Positions 8,473-15,806 of a stretch of 64,000 nt of DNA are shown here, piece by piece. Within the stretch, counting starts at the first letter, position 1, and each line of letters begins with the position of its first letter. The notes below the pieces were generated by a model. That model ran no database searches and was not told the origin of the DNA. It worked only from the letters and a program-made list of their open reading frames with translations. Source of the DNA: Tsukamurella sp. PLM1 (GTDB lineage Bacteria > Actinomycetota > Actinomycetes > Mycobacteriales > Mycobacteriaceae). The stretch is from NCBI RefSeq assembly GCF_023168325.1, contig NZ_AP025688.1, positions 1,364,001 through 1,428,000 of the forward strand. The letters run 5' to 3'. The translations under genes were made by a program, and so were the position numbers.

Positions 8473-8733
8473 TCAGTTGGCGTCTGGGGCGAGCGGCAGC
8501 CCGTCCATCAGAGCGCCGGGTGTGGTGTCGAGACCGTGTGCGAGCTTGAGGATGGAGTCAATGCGGCTGCTGCGTTGTCCACGCTCGGCGCGGGCGTAGT
8601 AGCTCCAGTGCACACCCGCCTTCGCGGCGGCGGCCTCTTGCGACAGTCCCAGCTCCTCGCGCCGTGCGCGGAGCCGACGGCCGAACTCCACCACGGCGGG
8701 CGTGGGCGGCGTTGGTTCGGCGACTGGACTCAT
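8473..8733 (-). CDS. XRE-family repressor-like regulator
   Basis: Eighty-six residues containing a lambda-repressor-like helix-turn-helix: FGRRLRARREELGLSQEAAAAKAGVH is the five-helix start in two stretches (FGRRLRARREELGLSQ, AAAAKAGVHWSYYARAERG) and IDSILKLAHGLDTTPGALM the end. No peptidase or ligand domain follows, so any de-repression would need a partner. It is divergent from the small membrane genes and upstream of the early genes, the usual place for a master repressor of a satellite or prophage. The ribosome binding site is weak. Immunity role is inferred. Confidence 0.82.
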   Translation of the reverse strand: MSPVAEPTPPTPAVVEFGRRLRARREELGLSQEAAAAKAGVHWSYYARAERGQRSSRIDSILKLAHGLDTTPGALMDGLPLAPDAN

Positions 8734-8757
8734 GGCGGCATCTACTACAGCCGCTCC

Positions 8758-8798
8758 CGGCCAGACGGACCAGAGCCGATCGGTTCACGGCCAGACGG
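8758..8798. promoter_or_regulatory. Two direct repeats spaced by three helical turns (candidate repressor operators)
   Basis: CGGCCAGACGG occurs at 8758-8768 and again at 8788-8798, exactly 30 bp apart, between the divergent XRE gene and the membrane-protein operon. Same-face spacing suggests cooperative binding of a regulator, most simply the adjacent XRE protein. Confidence 0.5.
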
Positions 8799-8871
8799 TT
8801 TAGTATTCGATCCCAGCCGGAATGTCCGGTCCGTCGGGCATGATCTGCCTGGTCTAGAAGGAGGCGCGGGG

Positions 8872-9168
8872 ATGGCAAACGATGAGGATGAGGGCACGCG
8901 GGGATCGCTGAGCCAAGGGGCTCGCGGAGCGCTTGCAGGGATCGGTGCGATTGGGGTCGTCCTGCTGCTCGGGGGCTTTGCGCTGAGGGCCAAACTGGAC
9001 GGGGACTACAACGGGTGCATCGACCGGTACAGCGATGAGCTCAATCCATACAGCTTCTGCACGAAGCAGACCGGTGGTACATCATTCTTAATGATTCTCG
9101 GTGCTCTGATCCTCGTGGGTGTGCTCGCCGCCTACCTCGCGATGCGGTCAAGCAAGAAGCGCGGATAA
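8872..9168 (+). CDS. Small two-helix membrane protein, unknown function
   Basis: Ninety-eight residues. Two strong hydrophobic helices (ALAGIGAIGVVLLLGGFAL and FLMILGALILVGVLAAYLA) flank a polar loop with two cysteines (NGCIDRYSDELNPYSFCTK) that could pair outside the membrane; a basic tail follows. AAGGAGG lies eight bases before the ATG, an excellent ribosome binding site. It is transcribed away from the repressor and against the rest of the element, as expected of an accessory cargo gene. No family recognised. Confidence 0.75.
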   Translation: MANDEDEGTRGSLSQGARGALAGIGAIGVVLLLGGFALRAKLDGDYNGCIDRYSDELNPYSFCTKQTGGTSFLMILGALILVGVLAAYLAMRSSKKRG

Positions 9169-9172
9169 TCAC

Positions 9173-9493
9173 GTGAAGATCACTATCGAGACTGGGGGCG
9201 AACCGAACCCGAGGATCATCGCGTTCAAGGCATTCGTCCGGCGGAACAAGAAGCGCATCATCGCCGGGGCTATCCTTCTGATCGTTCTGCTGGCTACCGT
9301 CTGGGCCTGCTCCGAGATCAGGGAGTCGCAGCGGAAGTCGGAGGAATGGACGAGAATGCACAACTACTGGGAGTGCAAACGTGAGGAGCCAGCGAGCTAC
9401 TCGTTCTCGCATATTTGCGCGAAGTACAATCCGGACAGCCCTGACTACGACCCAAAGGCGACGTACACACGAACGCCTACCGTGACACCGTAG
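9173..9493 (+). CDS. Single-pass membrane protein, unknown function
   Basis: A 106-residue protein starting at GTG, four bases after the upstream membrane gene, so the two form one unit. Residues 25-50 are a basic stretch followed by IIAGAILLIVLLATVWAC, one membrane helix. The C-terminal 55 residues are polar and aromatic with two cysteines (YWECKREEPASYSFSHICAK), probably exported. A strong terminator follows within 20 bases. No family recognised; the pair may be a cargo or superinfection-exclusion module, which is only inference. Confidence 0.7.
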   Translation: MKITIETGGEPNPRIIAFKAFVRRNKKRIIAGAILLIVLLATVWACSEIRESQRKSEEWTRMHNYWECKREEPASYSFSHICAKYNPDSPDYDPKATYTRTPTVTP

Positions 9494-9509
9494 GTACCCG
9501 AGCAGACGA

Positions 9510-9548
9510 GAAGCCCGCCATCTCCGGTCCGTGGAGATGGCGGGCTTC
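9510..9548 (+). terminator. Strong stem-loop terminator after the membrane-protein pair
   Basis: A perfect 16-bp stem, GAAGCCCGCCATCTCC (9510-9525) with its complement (9533-9548), around a 7-base loop. It starts 17 bases after the stop codon. There is no long T-tract, common in actinobacteria. Being perfectly symmetrical it could also stop transcription arriving from the capsid operon on the other strand. Confidence 0.85.
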
Positions 9549-9858
9549 CGTTGCGGGGCGAGGGCCGAGCCTGGTCCTCCTCCCGCAGGGCGCAGAGCGA
9601 CAAGTCAAGCTCCACTCGCGGGGACAGGTCTACCCGCTGATCGGTGAGCGGCACAGGAAACCGCTCCCCGAGTCTGTGGCCGGGGCGTTGCTCCGGCTCG
9701 CTGTGTAGTTGTGGTGGGCGGGCTGCCGCGTGGCGGCTCAACCGCCTATCGCGGGCCTCTGGCCGTCGCGGTGGTGGCCTGCGCGGTGCTGGTGGCCCAC
9801 CGGGCTACCCGGTGCCGCGTCAACGCCGTACGTCCGATCTGGGTCGGATCGCCGGCGA
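9549..9858. other. Gap between convergent transcription units; no convincing gene
   Basis: Several short open frames exist on both strands, such as a 69-codon plus-strand frame near 9711, but none has a ribosome binding site plus a protein-like sequence. I see nothing I can support here. Confidence 0.4.
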
Positions 9859-10245
9859 TCATCGCCGCACCTTCGTGCCCGCCGTGGCCTTACGGCTCGC
9901 CGGGTTCGGCCGCGCGGTGACCGTGAGCTTCTTCTGCGCCTTGTCCAGCGAGGGCGTGACGTCGAGCCGGCGATCAGGCTTGCCGTGATAACCGACGATG
10001 CCCTTGGCGACCACTCCACGACCGGCGGGCGATCGGAACTCGGCCCCGATCTTCACGCCCTTGTAGTCCCCGCCTTGGCCGACGGTCAGGTGCTTCTCGA
10101 AGCTCCCCTTCACGTAGGCGTTGCTCACCGCGCCGGTCGCCTTCTTGCCTGCGTTCGCCGTCGCCGCCTTCGTGGAGCTGGCGACCTTAGACCCTGCTCC
10201 GGCGAACCTGCCCAGACGATCACGGCGCTGCACGCGGCGGCTCAT
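9859..10245 (-). CDS. Basic protein of the capsid operon, unknown function
   Basis: A 128-residue, strongly basic protein beginning MSRRVQRRDRLGRFAGAGSK, with an Ala/Lys-rich N-terminal half and a beta-rich second half (VGQGGDYKGVKIGAEFRS, GVVAKGIVGYHGKPDRRLD). The start overlaps the preceding stop as ATGA, so it is coupled to the capsid gene two places upstream. A minor capsid, DNA-binding or head-completion role would fit charge and position, but I recognise no family. Confidence 0.65.
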   Translation of the reverse strand: MSRRVQRRDRLGRFAGAGSKVASSTKAATANAGKKATGAVSNAYVKGSFEKHLTVGQGGDYKGVKIGAEFRSPAGRGVVAKGIVGYHGKPDRRLDVTPSLDKAQKKLTVTARPNPASRKATAGTKVRR

Positions 10246-10502
10246 CCTTGACCGCCATGCAGTCGTTCGCGGCGCGCTCGCCGTTCGGCCAACTCGTCGG
10301 TCAAAGCGCGCAGACCTTCGGGTTCCTCGGCGCGGGGAGCCTTGCCGCGATACATCCCGCCCTGTGAGGGCGGAGCATCCGCGAGCTCGGGAGGCGTCAG
10401 GCCGGGTCCCCAGCTGAACTCGCCCGGCTCGAGCTCGGGCAGGTCGTGCTCGTGGCTGCCAGCGAGCGGCCTGCCGGTGGCCCTGGGTCGTGACGCGGGC
10501 AT
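10242..10502 (-). CDS. Small Pro-rich protein between capsid gene and basic protein
   Basis: Eighty-six residues, MPASRPRATGRPLAG onwards, with a Pro/Glu-rich middle (LPELEPGEFSWGPGLTPPEL) and an Arg-rich helical C-terminus (RALTDELAERRARRERLH). The ATG overlaps the capsid stop as ATGA, and its own stop overlaps the next start the same way. I set the start there because the longer frame would run inside the capsid gene. Possibly a capsid-assembly helper; no homologue recognised. Confidence 0.65.
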   Translation of the reverse strand: MPASRPRATGRPLAGSHEHDLPELEPGEFSWGPGLTPPELADAPPSQGGMYRGKAPRAEEPEGLRALTDELAERRARRERLHGGQG

Positions 10503-11677
10503 CAGCGCCACGACCATTCGGGCTCGGTATACGGACCGGACTCCTTCACCTGGACGATGCACGCCGCGCCCCGGTACCGAACGCCCGTCCCGTACCCGCG
10601 AGCGAAGAACGAATCCTGGAGCGGGTAGCGAGCGTCGCGGCCCGGGATCATCCGCAGCCCTTGATAATTCGGGTTGCTGTGCTGGCGGAATGCCACCGGA
10701 TTGATCGAGCTATTCGGGCCACCCGTGGCGACGACAGCGACGTACCCGACGGGGAGGTAGTGGCTCTCGATCAGCCACGCGGGGCCGTAGCTGCCGCCGA
10801 CCTCCAGGCCTCCGAACTCCGCCGGGGCGATCTGGCCCACGACGTTCTCGGTGGTGAGGTACGCCGGGGCGGACGACGACGGAATGAAGTCGTACTTGCT
10901 CTCAATTCCGTTGGTGACGACGCCCGCGCGGAAGGTCTGGATGATCTCGCCGTCGGCCGGGTTCGCGAGGATGATCAGCCGCGAATTGCCGTCGATACCG
11001 AAGCCCTTGGAGCGGACCTGATTGATCGCGTCCAGCAGGTCGCCGGGATCGAGCGCAGTGTTCGCCGACACCAAGTAGTGCGAGGTCTCGGACGGGAAGG
11101 TCTGCCCGGCGAACTCGGGCGGGATCATTCCGTCGGTGCCGTTGTAGAGGCCGTACACCGGGGTCCCGAACTCGTTCGCGCCCTGCTCGGGGCTGAACAG
11201 CCGCCGGAGAATCGCGCCGGTCGTCTGCCGGTTGTCTGCCTCCATCACGCGGTTGATAACGCTGCGCACCTGCTCGGCGTTCGCATCGCGCAAGAACTTC
11301 CACGTGAAGCGGCTGGCGATGTCGTAGTCCTCGTACGTGTAGCCGAGGAGTAGCGCGTTCGGCTCTGCGCGCAGTCCGGTCGGCTCGCCGAATTCCGACG
11401 CGACCTCGAAATGGTCACCGCCGAGGCTCTGCGGAATGGCGTCGCCCACGTTCACCGTCGAGTACGAGATGAGCGAGGCCAGGGCGGAGCGCTTCTGATT
11501 CCACAGCGCCATCGCGGCCTGCGCGTCGGACCACAGCGACGAAAGATCGACGCCATCCGCGGTCTGGTGAACGAGTACGTCCCCGGCGGTCGAATAGCCG
11601 GTGGCTGCGTCGCCGCCGAACGCGAACAGTTCGTCGCGGAATTCGCGGAGGGCGGGCGGGGTGAGCGTGGCGTGCAT
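10502..11677 (-). CDS. Phage-type major capsid protein (HK97-fold family)
   Basis: A 391-residue protein. Diagnostic stretches include GDAIPQSLGGDHFEVASEFG, NALLLGYTYEDYDIASRF, then GTPVYGLYNGTDGMIPPEF, ETSHYLVSANTALDPGDLLD and LIILANPADGEIIQTFRAG, which I recognise from actinophage major capsid proteins. There is no long N-terminal scaffolding or protease segment. GGAGAA lies nine bases before the ATG at 11677; the 63 upstream in-frame codons lack a binding site and are rejected. It heads a three-gene coupled operon. No other head, packaging or tail gene is visible in the element, which is the odd point. Confidence 0.85.
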   Translation of the reverse strand: MHATLTPPALREFRDELFAFGGDAATGYSTAGDVLVHQTADGVDLSSLWSDAQAAMALWNQKRSALASLISYSTVNVGDAIPQSLGGDHFEVASEFGEPTGLRAEPNALLLGYTYEDYDIASRFTWKFLRDANAEQVRSVINRVMEADNRQTTGAILRRLFSPEQGANEFGTPVYGLYNGTDGMIPPEFAGQTFPSETSHYLVSANTALDPGDLLDAINQVRSKGFGIDGNSRLIILANPADGEIIQTFRAGVVTNGIESKYDFIPSSSAPAYLTTENVVGQIAPAEFGGLEVGGSYGPAWLIESHYLPVGYVAVVATGGPNSSINPVAFRQHSNPNYQGLRMIPGRDARYPLQDSFFARGYGTGVRYRGAACIVQVKESGPYTEPEWSWR

Positions 11678-12086
11678 GGGTTTCTCCGTTCGGTAGAAGT
11701 GACTGGATTCGTCGGGGCTCTTTCTCGACGACGCCGGTCTCTGACCAAGCGGATGAATTGCGCGGTGCGCGGTGAATCTGAACTGCGACAGCTGCGACCT
11801 CGGGTCGCGGGCCGCTGCGGGTCCTGCCCGGTTGCGGCGTGCTGGCTGCTGCCACCGTACGCCCACCGTCCGACCAGCGGCCAGCGCGCGCAGGAGCCGG
11901 CGAATCGCTGATCGGTCGGTGCCACCCCGGCACCACCCCGGCGGCTGCGGGTGATCCGACGGTGTGCCAACGGTGGCCGCTAGTGCGCAAACGGTGGTCG
12001 ATTCCGGCCTCTTACCTGCGAGTCTTTGCGATCGACAAGCGTGTCATGTCTGGTGGCGTATCTCGGAGAACGCTGTGGCCTGCGGT
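11678..12086. other. Promoter region of capsid operon and element end; no gene
   Basis: About 400 bases with no supported gene. It should hold the capsid-operon promoter and the integrase or excisionase arm sites. AACGGTGG is repeated at 11969-11976 and 11990-11997, 21 bp apart, and a related GACGGTGT lies just before at 11958. These are good candidates for arm-type binding sites near the attachment core. Confidence 0.4.
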
Positions 12087-12130
12087 CTTCTAATCTCTAG
12101 GTCGCAGGTTCGATTCCTGCCGGGGGCGCC
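12087..12130 (+). other. Attachment site: 3' part of a tRNA gene, probably tRNA-Arg(TCT); element/chromosome junction
   Basis: The sequence starts with a CTTCTAA anticodon loop (anticodon TCT), runs through a complete T-arm GCAGG-TTCGATT-CCTGC and ends in a CGGGGGC acceptor strand. The matching 5' half (acceptor GCCCCCG, D-arm, 5' anticodon stem) is absent; the preceding bases do not pair with TCTCT. This is what remains at the distal end after integration into a tRNA 3' end. The intact tRNA and the other copy of the core should lie just left of the window. Confidence 0.8.
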
Positions 12131-12305
12131 TGAATTCCTGACCGTCTGTTCGATTCGGATGCGGTTCCGGCGGCAGTTGCCCGGCGTGTCGTCCGCGGCA
12201 ACCGTGTCCGATCCGGTGTCCGGATCCGCGCAGCTGAGGGCTAGTACTCGCCGATGCGCGGCGTTACGCTCAAAGACGACGTGGGGGCCTCATAGGAGGT
12301 ACTCG
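12131..12305. other. Chromosomal spacer after the attachment site
   Basis: 175 bases between the tRNA remnant and the small secreted protein. Contains that gene's ribosome binding site, AGGAGG at 12295-12300; no other feature seen. Confidence 0.4.
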
Positions 12306-12571
12306 ATGAAGCGGACAATTCGAACATTCGCAGTGGCGGCCTGCGCGGTGGCCCTGTTCGGCAGCGGCGGCACCACCGCGGCCGCACCGACTCCGCGCCG
12401 CCGCCGGTCGGTTCCCAGTGCGGCAAGGCCGGTGAGAACAGGGTGATCACCACCATCCGCACGTGCGAAAAGATCAACTCGCACTGCACGGGGTACGACA
12501 TGATGCTCATCGGCCGCGTCGACAAATTCGGCCACTGCGTCATCCCGGGCATGAACGGGACCACCTGGTGA
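12306..12571 (+). CDS. Small secreted four-cysteine protein, one frame break, directly upstream of dipZ
   Basis: MKRTIRTFAVAACAVALFGS is a clear signal peptide ending near TTAAAP. The opening frame stops at 12446, but the next frame continues through SQCGKAGENRV, RTCEKINSHC and KFGHCVIPGMNGTTW to a TGA at 12569-12571, one base before the dipZ start. One missing base near 12405 would join them into about 88 residues with four cysteines in the mature part. AGGAGG precedes the ATG. The adjacency to a thiol-redox exporter suggests a disulfide-bonded partner or substrate, which is inference. No family recognised. Confidence 0.65.
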
Positions 12572-12572
12572 C

Positions 12573-14255
12573 GTGATCGATCCGACGCTGCCGCTGGTCG
12601 GCCTCGTCGGCGGTGTCCTCGCGGGCGTATCGCCGTGCGTGCTGCCCGTCCTGCCGGTCGTCCTCCTCGGTAGCGCCGCCGACGCCGAACGTACCTCCCG
12701 GTCCAGGCCGGTCGCGATCGTCGCTGGCCTGGTCCTGAGCTTCTCGCTGTTCACACTGTTCGGCGCCGTCGTTCTGTCCCTGCTGCACCTGCCTACCGGG
12801 GTGATCCGGTGGGCGGGCATCGGTGCGCTCCTCGTCCTCGGCGCCGCGATGCTGCTCCCGCCGCTCGAGCGGCTGCTGGAGCGGCCGTTCGCCCGCCTCC
12901 CGCAGCGCGTCCCGGCTCTCAAGTCCGACGGTGCCGCCGGCGGCTTCGTCCTCGGGCTCGCGCTGGGCGCGGTGTACGTCCCGTGCGCGGGCCCGGTGTT
13001 GGCCGCGATCGCGCTCGCCGGCGCCTCCGACACCATCGGCCCGCGCACCCTGATCCTCACCGCAGCGTTCGCGGTGGGCACGGCCATCCCATTGCTCGCG
13101 ATCGCGTTGACCGGGCATCGTCTCGCCGAGCGGGTCCGCGTCCTGCAGCGGCACGGGCGGGCGATCCGCATCGCCGGTGGTGCCGTCGTGATCGCGCTCG
13201 CGGTGGCGCTGGCGCTGAACGTGACCGACCTGATTCAGCGCCGCGTGCCCGATTACACCCAGGCGGTGGGGGACCGCCTCGGCGCGGCGGCGCTCGCCCC
13301 GCAGGTGGCGGGTGACGGTTCACTGCAGCAGTGTCAGCAGGCCGCGTTCACCGGCACCCTCGAACTGTCGGACTGCGGCCGTGCGCCCGAGCTCACCGGG
13401 ATCGAGCGGTGGCTGGGCGGGGAGCCGCTCACCCTCGCCGGATTGCGGGGGAAGGTGGTGCTGATCGACTTCTGGGCCTACTCCTGCATCAACTGCCAGC
13501 GCGAACTGCCGCACGTGCAGGCGTGGTGGAAGAACTATCGCGACAACGGGTTCCAGGTGATCGGCGTGCACACCCCGGAGTACGCCTTCGAACACGACGC
13601 CGGAAACATCGCCGCGGGAGCGCGCAAGCTGGGCCTGACGTTCCCCGTCGCCGTGGACAACCGCACCGCGACCTGGACCGCCTACCGCAACGTCGCCTGG
13701 CCGGCCGGCTACCTGATCGATGCGGAGGGCACCGTCCGGCTCGTGACGCTGGGCGAGGGGCACTACGACAAGACGGAAGCCGCGATCCGGTCGCTGCTGT
13801 CCGCCGCGCGCCCCGGCACCGCGCTGCCGCCGGCGACCGACGTGCCCGACGCCACGCCGCGCGACCGCGACCGGACGCCCGAGCTCTACCTCGGCTCCGA
13901 GAAGCAACGCGGCTTCTCCGGTGCCGGCGACTACGCCGGAACGAGGCTGTTCACCCTCCCGGACATCGTGCGGCCCAACACCTTCGCGCTCGCAGGGACG
14001 TGGACCGTCGGCGCCGAGGACATCCGTGCGGGCGAGGGCGCGGCGATCACGCTCGCCTACGCGGCGCAGAAGGTCTACCTCAACGTCGGCGGCACCGGCA
14101 GCCTCACGGTCACCGAGGGCGGCGCCACCCGCACGATCGCCGTCGACGGTCCGCCGGACATCCGCACCGTCGTCGACCGTCCGTCCTCGGGCACGGGCAC
14201 CGTCGACATCGCCCTGAGTCCCGGCCTCGCGGCGTACTCGTTCACCTTCGGCTGA
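12573..14255 (+). CDS. dipZ: DipZ-like CcdA-thioredoxin fusion (extracytoplasmic thiol reduction)
   Basis: A 560-residue membrane protein. Residues 1-215 form a CcdA-type six-helix domain with the two conserved cysteine motifs SPCVLPVLP and YVPCAGPVLA, which carry electrons across the membrane. A TlpA/thioredoxin-like domain follows, with WAYSCINCQREL and the redox pair Cys305/Cys308. The last 130 residues are a beta-rich domain resembling the carbohydrate-binding-like tail of mycobacterial DipZ (Rv2874). GTG start, coupled to the upstream cysteine protein. Expected role: passing reductant to secreted thiol proteins or cytochrome c maturation. No frame break. Confidence 0.88.
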   Translation: MIDPTLPLVGLVGGVLAGVSPCVLPVLPVVLLGSAADAERTSRSRPVAIVAGLVLSFSLFTLFGAVVLSLLHLPTGVIRWAGIGALLVLGAAMLLPPLERLLERPFARLPQRVPALKSDGAAGGFVLGLALGAVYVPCAGPVLAAIALAGASDTIGPRTLILTAAFAVGTAIPLLAIALTGHRLAERVRVLQRHGRAIRIAGGAVVIALAVALALNVTDLIQRRVPDYTQAVGDRLGAAALAPQVAGDGSLQQCQQAAFTGTLELSDCGRAPELTGIERWLGGEPLTLAGLRGKVVLIDFWAYSCINCQRELPHVQAWWKNYRDNGFQVIGVHTPEYAFEHDAGNIAAGARKLGLTFPVAVDNRTATWTAYRNVAWPAGYLIDAEGTVRLVTLGEGHYDKTEAAIRSLLSAARPGTALPPATDVPDATPRDRDRTPELYLGSEKQRGFSGAGDYAGTRLFTLPDIVRPNTFALAGTWTVGAEDIRAGEGAAITLAYAAQKVYLNVGGTGSLTVTEGGATRTIAVDGPPDIRTVVDRPSSGTGTVDIALSPGLAAYSFTFG

Positions 14256-14396
14256 GCGCCGGGCCGACCGCGAGGACCTCGGTCGCCGCGCGAAACGCGC
14301 AGAAGTGCGGGTAACAAGCGCAACCGCGCGCTGTGAACCCCATCACGCCCATGCTCCTCGTGTTACCCCGATCACTCATCCACGAGGAGAGAGCCC

Positions 14397-15803
14397 ATGC
14401 TGACAGTCCTGGGACTGACCATGGTCGCGGCGTTCATGGTCGTCATCATGGCCCGCCGCGCGACACCGATCGTCGCGCTGATCGCCGTCCCGGTGGTCTT
14501 CGGCCTACTCGCCGGCGCCGGGACCGGCATCGGGAAGATGATCGTCGACGGCATCGAGGACCTCGCCCCGACAGCCGCGATGCTGTTCTTCGCGATCGTC
14601 TTCTTCGGCGTCATGATCGATGTGGGACTGTTCGACCCGGTCGTCAGGACGGTGGTGCGGCTCGTCGGGGAGGACCCGGCGAAGCTCGTGGTCGGCACGG
14701 CCGTGCTGGCCGGTGTCGTCTCGCTCGACGGTGACGGTTCCACCACGTTCATCGTGACCACGTCCGCGCTGCTGCCGCTCTACCTCAAGCTCGGTGTGAG
14801 CCCCGTGGTGCTCACCGTGGTCGCGGGGCTCGCCAACGGCACGATGAACATCCTCCCGTGGGGCGGCCCCACCGCCCGCGCCGCCGCGGCGCTGAAGATC
14901 TCGCCGTCGGAGGTCTTCGTCCCGATGATCCCGTCGCTCATCGCGGCCATGATCGTGGTGCTCGCGTTCGCCTGGCACCTCGGTCTGATGGAGCGGAAGC
15001 GCCTCGGCAGCATCGTGATCCGCGAGCGCGTGCTGGCGGGCGTCGCGGCGGGAGGCGGGGGCACCGTCGGCGACGGTACCGGACCGTCCCGTCCGGCCGG
15101 TGGTGCCGGCTCCGATGCCGGCTCCGGCGCGGAGGACGGCGCGCTCGCCCCGATCAGCGGTGTGCACGGCGACCCGAAGCGGCTGTGGTTCAACGCCGGC
15201 CTCACGGCGGCGCTGCTGTCCGTGCTCACCGTGGACCTGCTGCCGATCCCGGTGCTGTTCATGATCGCCGCCGCGATCGCGCTGGCCGTCAACTTCCCGA
15301 AGGTCGCCGACCAGCAGGAGGCCATCACGCGCCACTCGAAGTCCATCGTCTCGGTGGTCGGCATGGTGTTCGCGGCCGCGGTTCTCACGGGCGTCTTCAA
15401 GGGAACGGGCATGGTCGAGTCGGTGGCCGCGTGGGTCACGGGCGTCATCCCGTCCTCGATGGGTCCGCACCTCGCGGTGATCACGGGCGTCCTGTCGATC
15501 CCGTTCACCTTCCTGATGTCCAACGACGCCTTCTACTTCGGGATCCTGCCGGTGCTGTCGGAGACCGCGAACGCCTACGGGATCAGCGCAGCCGAGATGG
15601 CACGCGCGTCGATCACCGGCCAGCCCTTCCACATGCAGAGCCCGCTGGTCCCCGCGATCCTGCTGCTCGTGGCGCTCGCCGGCGTGGGCCTGGCGGACCA
15701 CCACAAGAAGGTGCTCTGGCGCGCCGCCGTGGTCTCGCTGGTGATGTTGACCGTCGGCGTCCTTGTCGGCCAGATCCGTTCTGAACGGCGCGTGGGTGAC
15801 TAG
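14397..15803 (+). CDS. CitMHS-family citrate/metal-citrate transporter
   Basis: A 468-residue polytopic membrane protein with about 11-12 hydrophobic helices and a Gly/Ala-rich cytoplasmic loop near residues 215-250. Features of the family include DGDGSTTFIVTTSALLPLY and SNDAFYFGILPVLSETA. It would import citrate complexed with a divalent metal by proton symport. GAGGAGAG lies before the ATG. The citrate-type sensor kinase and response regulator follow after three bases, so the transporter is probably induced by its own substrate through them. Confidence 0.88.
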   Translation: MLTVLGLTMVAAFMVVIMARRATPIVALIAVPVVFGLLAGAGTGIGKMIVDGIEDLAPTAAMLFFAIVFFGVMIDVGLFDPVVRTVVRLVGEDPAKLVVGTAVLAGVVSLDGDGSTTFIVTTSALLPLYLKLGVSPVVLTVVAGLANGTMNILPWGGPTARAAAALKISPSEVFVPMIPSLIAAMIVVLAFAWHLGLMERKRLGSIVIRERVLAGVAAGGGGTVGDGTGPSRPAGGAGSDAGSGAEDGALAPISGVHGDPKRLWFNAGLTAALLSVLTVDLLPIPVLFMIAAAIALAVNFPKVADQQEAITRHSKSIVSVVGMVFAAAVLTGVFKGTGMVESVAAWVTGVIPSSMGPHLAVITGVLSIPFTFLMSNDAFYFGILPVLSETANAYGISAAEMARASITGQPFHMQSPLVPAILLLVALAGVGLADHHKKVLWRAAVVSLVMLTVGVLVGQIRSERRVGD

Positions 15804-15806
15804 GCT

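Noticed and set aside
9711..9920. Possible small membrane protein on the plus strand
   Set aside because: No ribosome binding site and composition typical of chance frames; the end runs into the convergent basic-protein gene.
10502..11677. Encapsulin rather than phage capsid protein
   Set aside because: At 391 residues it is longer than the roughly 270-300 of typical encapsulins, no cargo-enzyme gene is adjacent, and it lies beside phage-type integration and replication genes.
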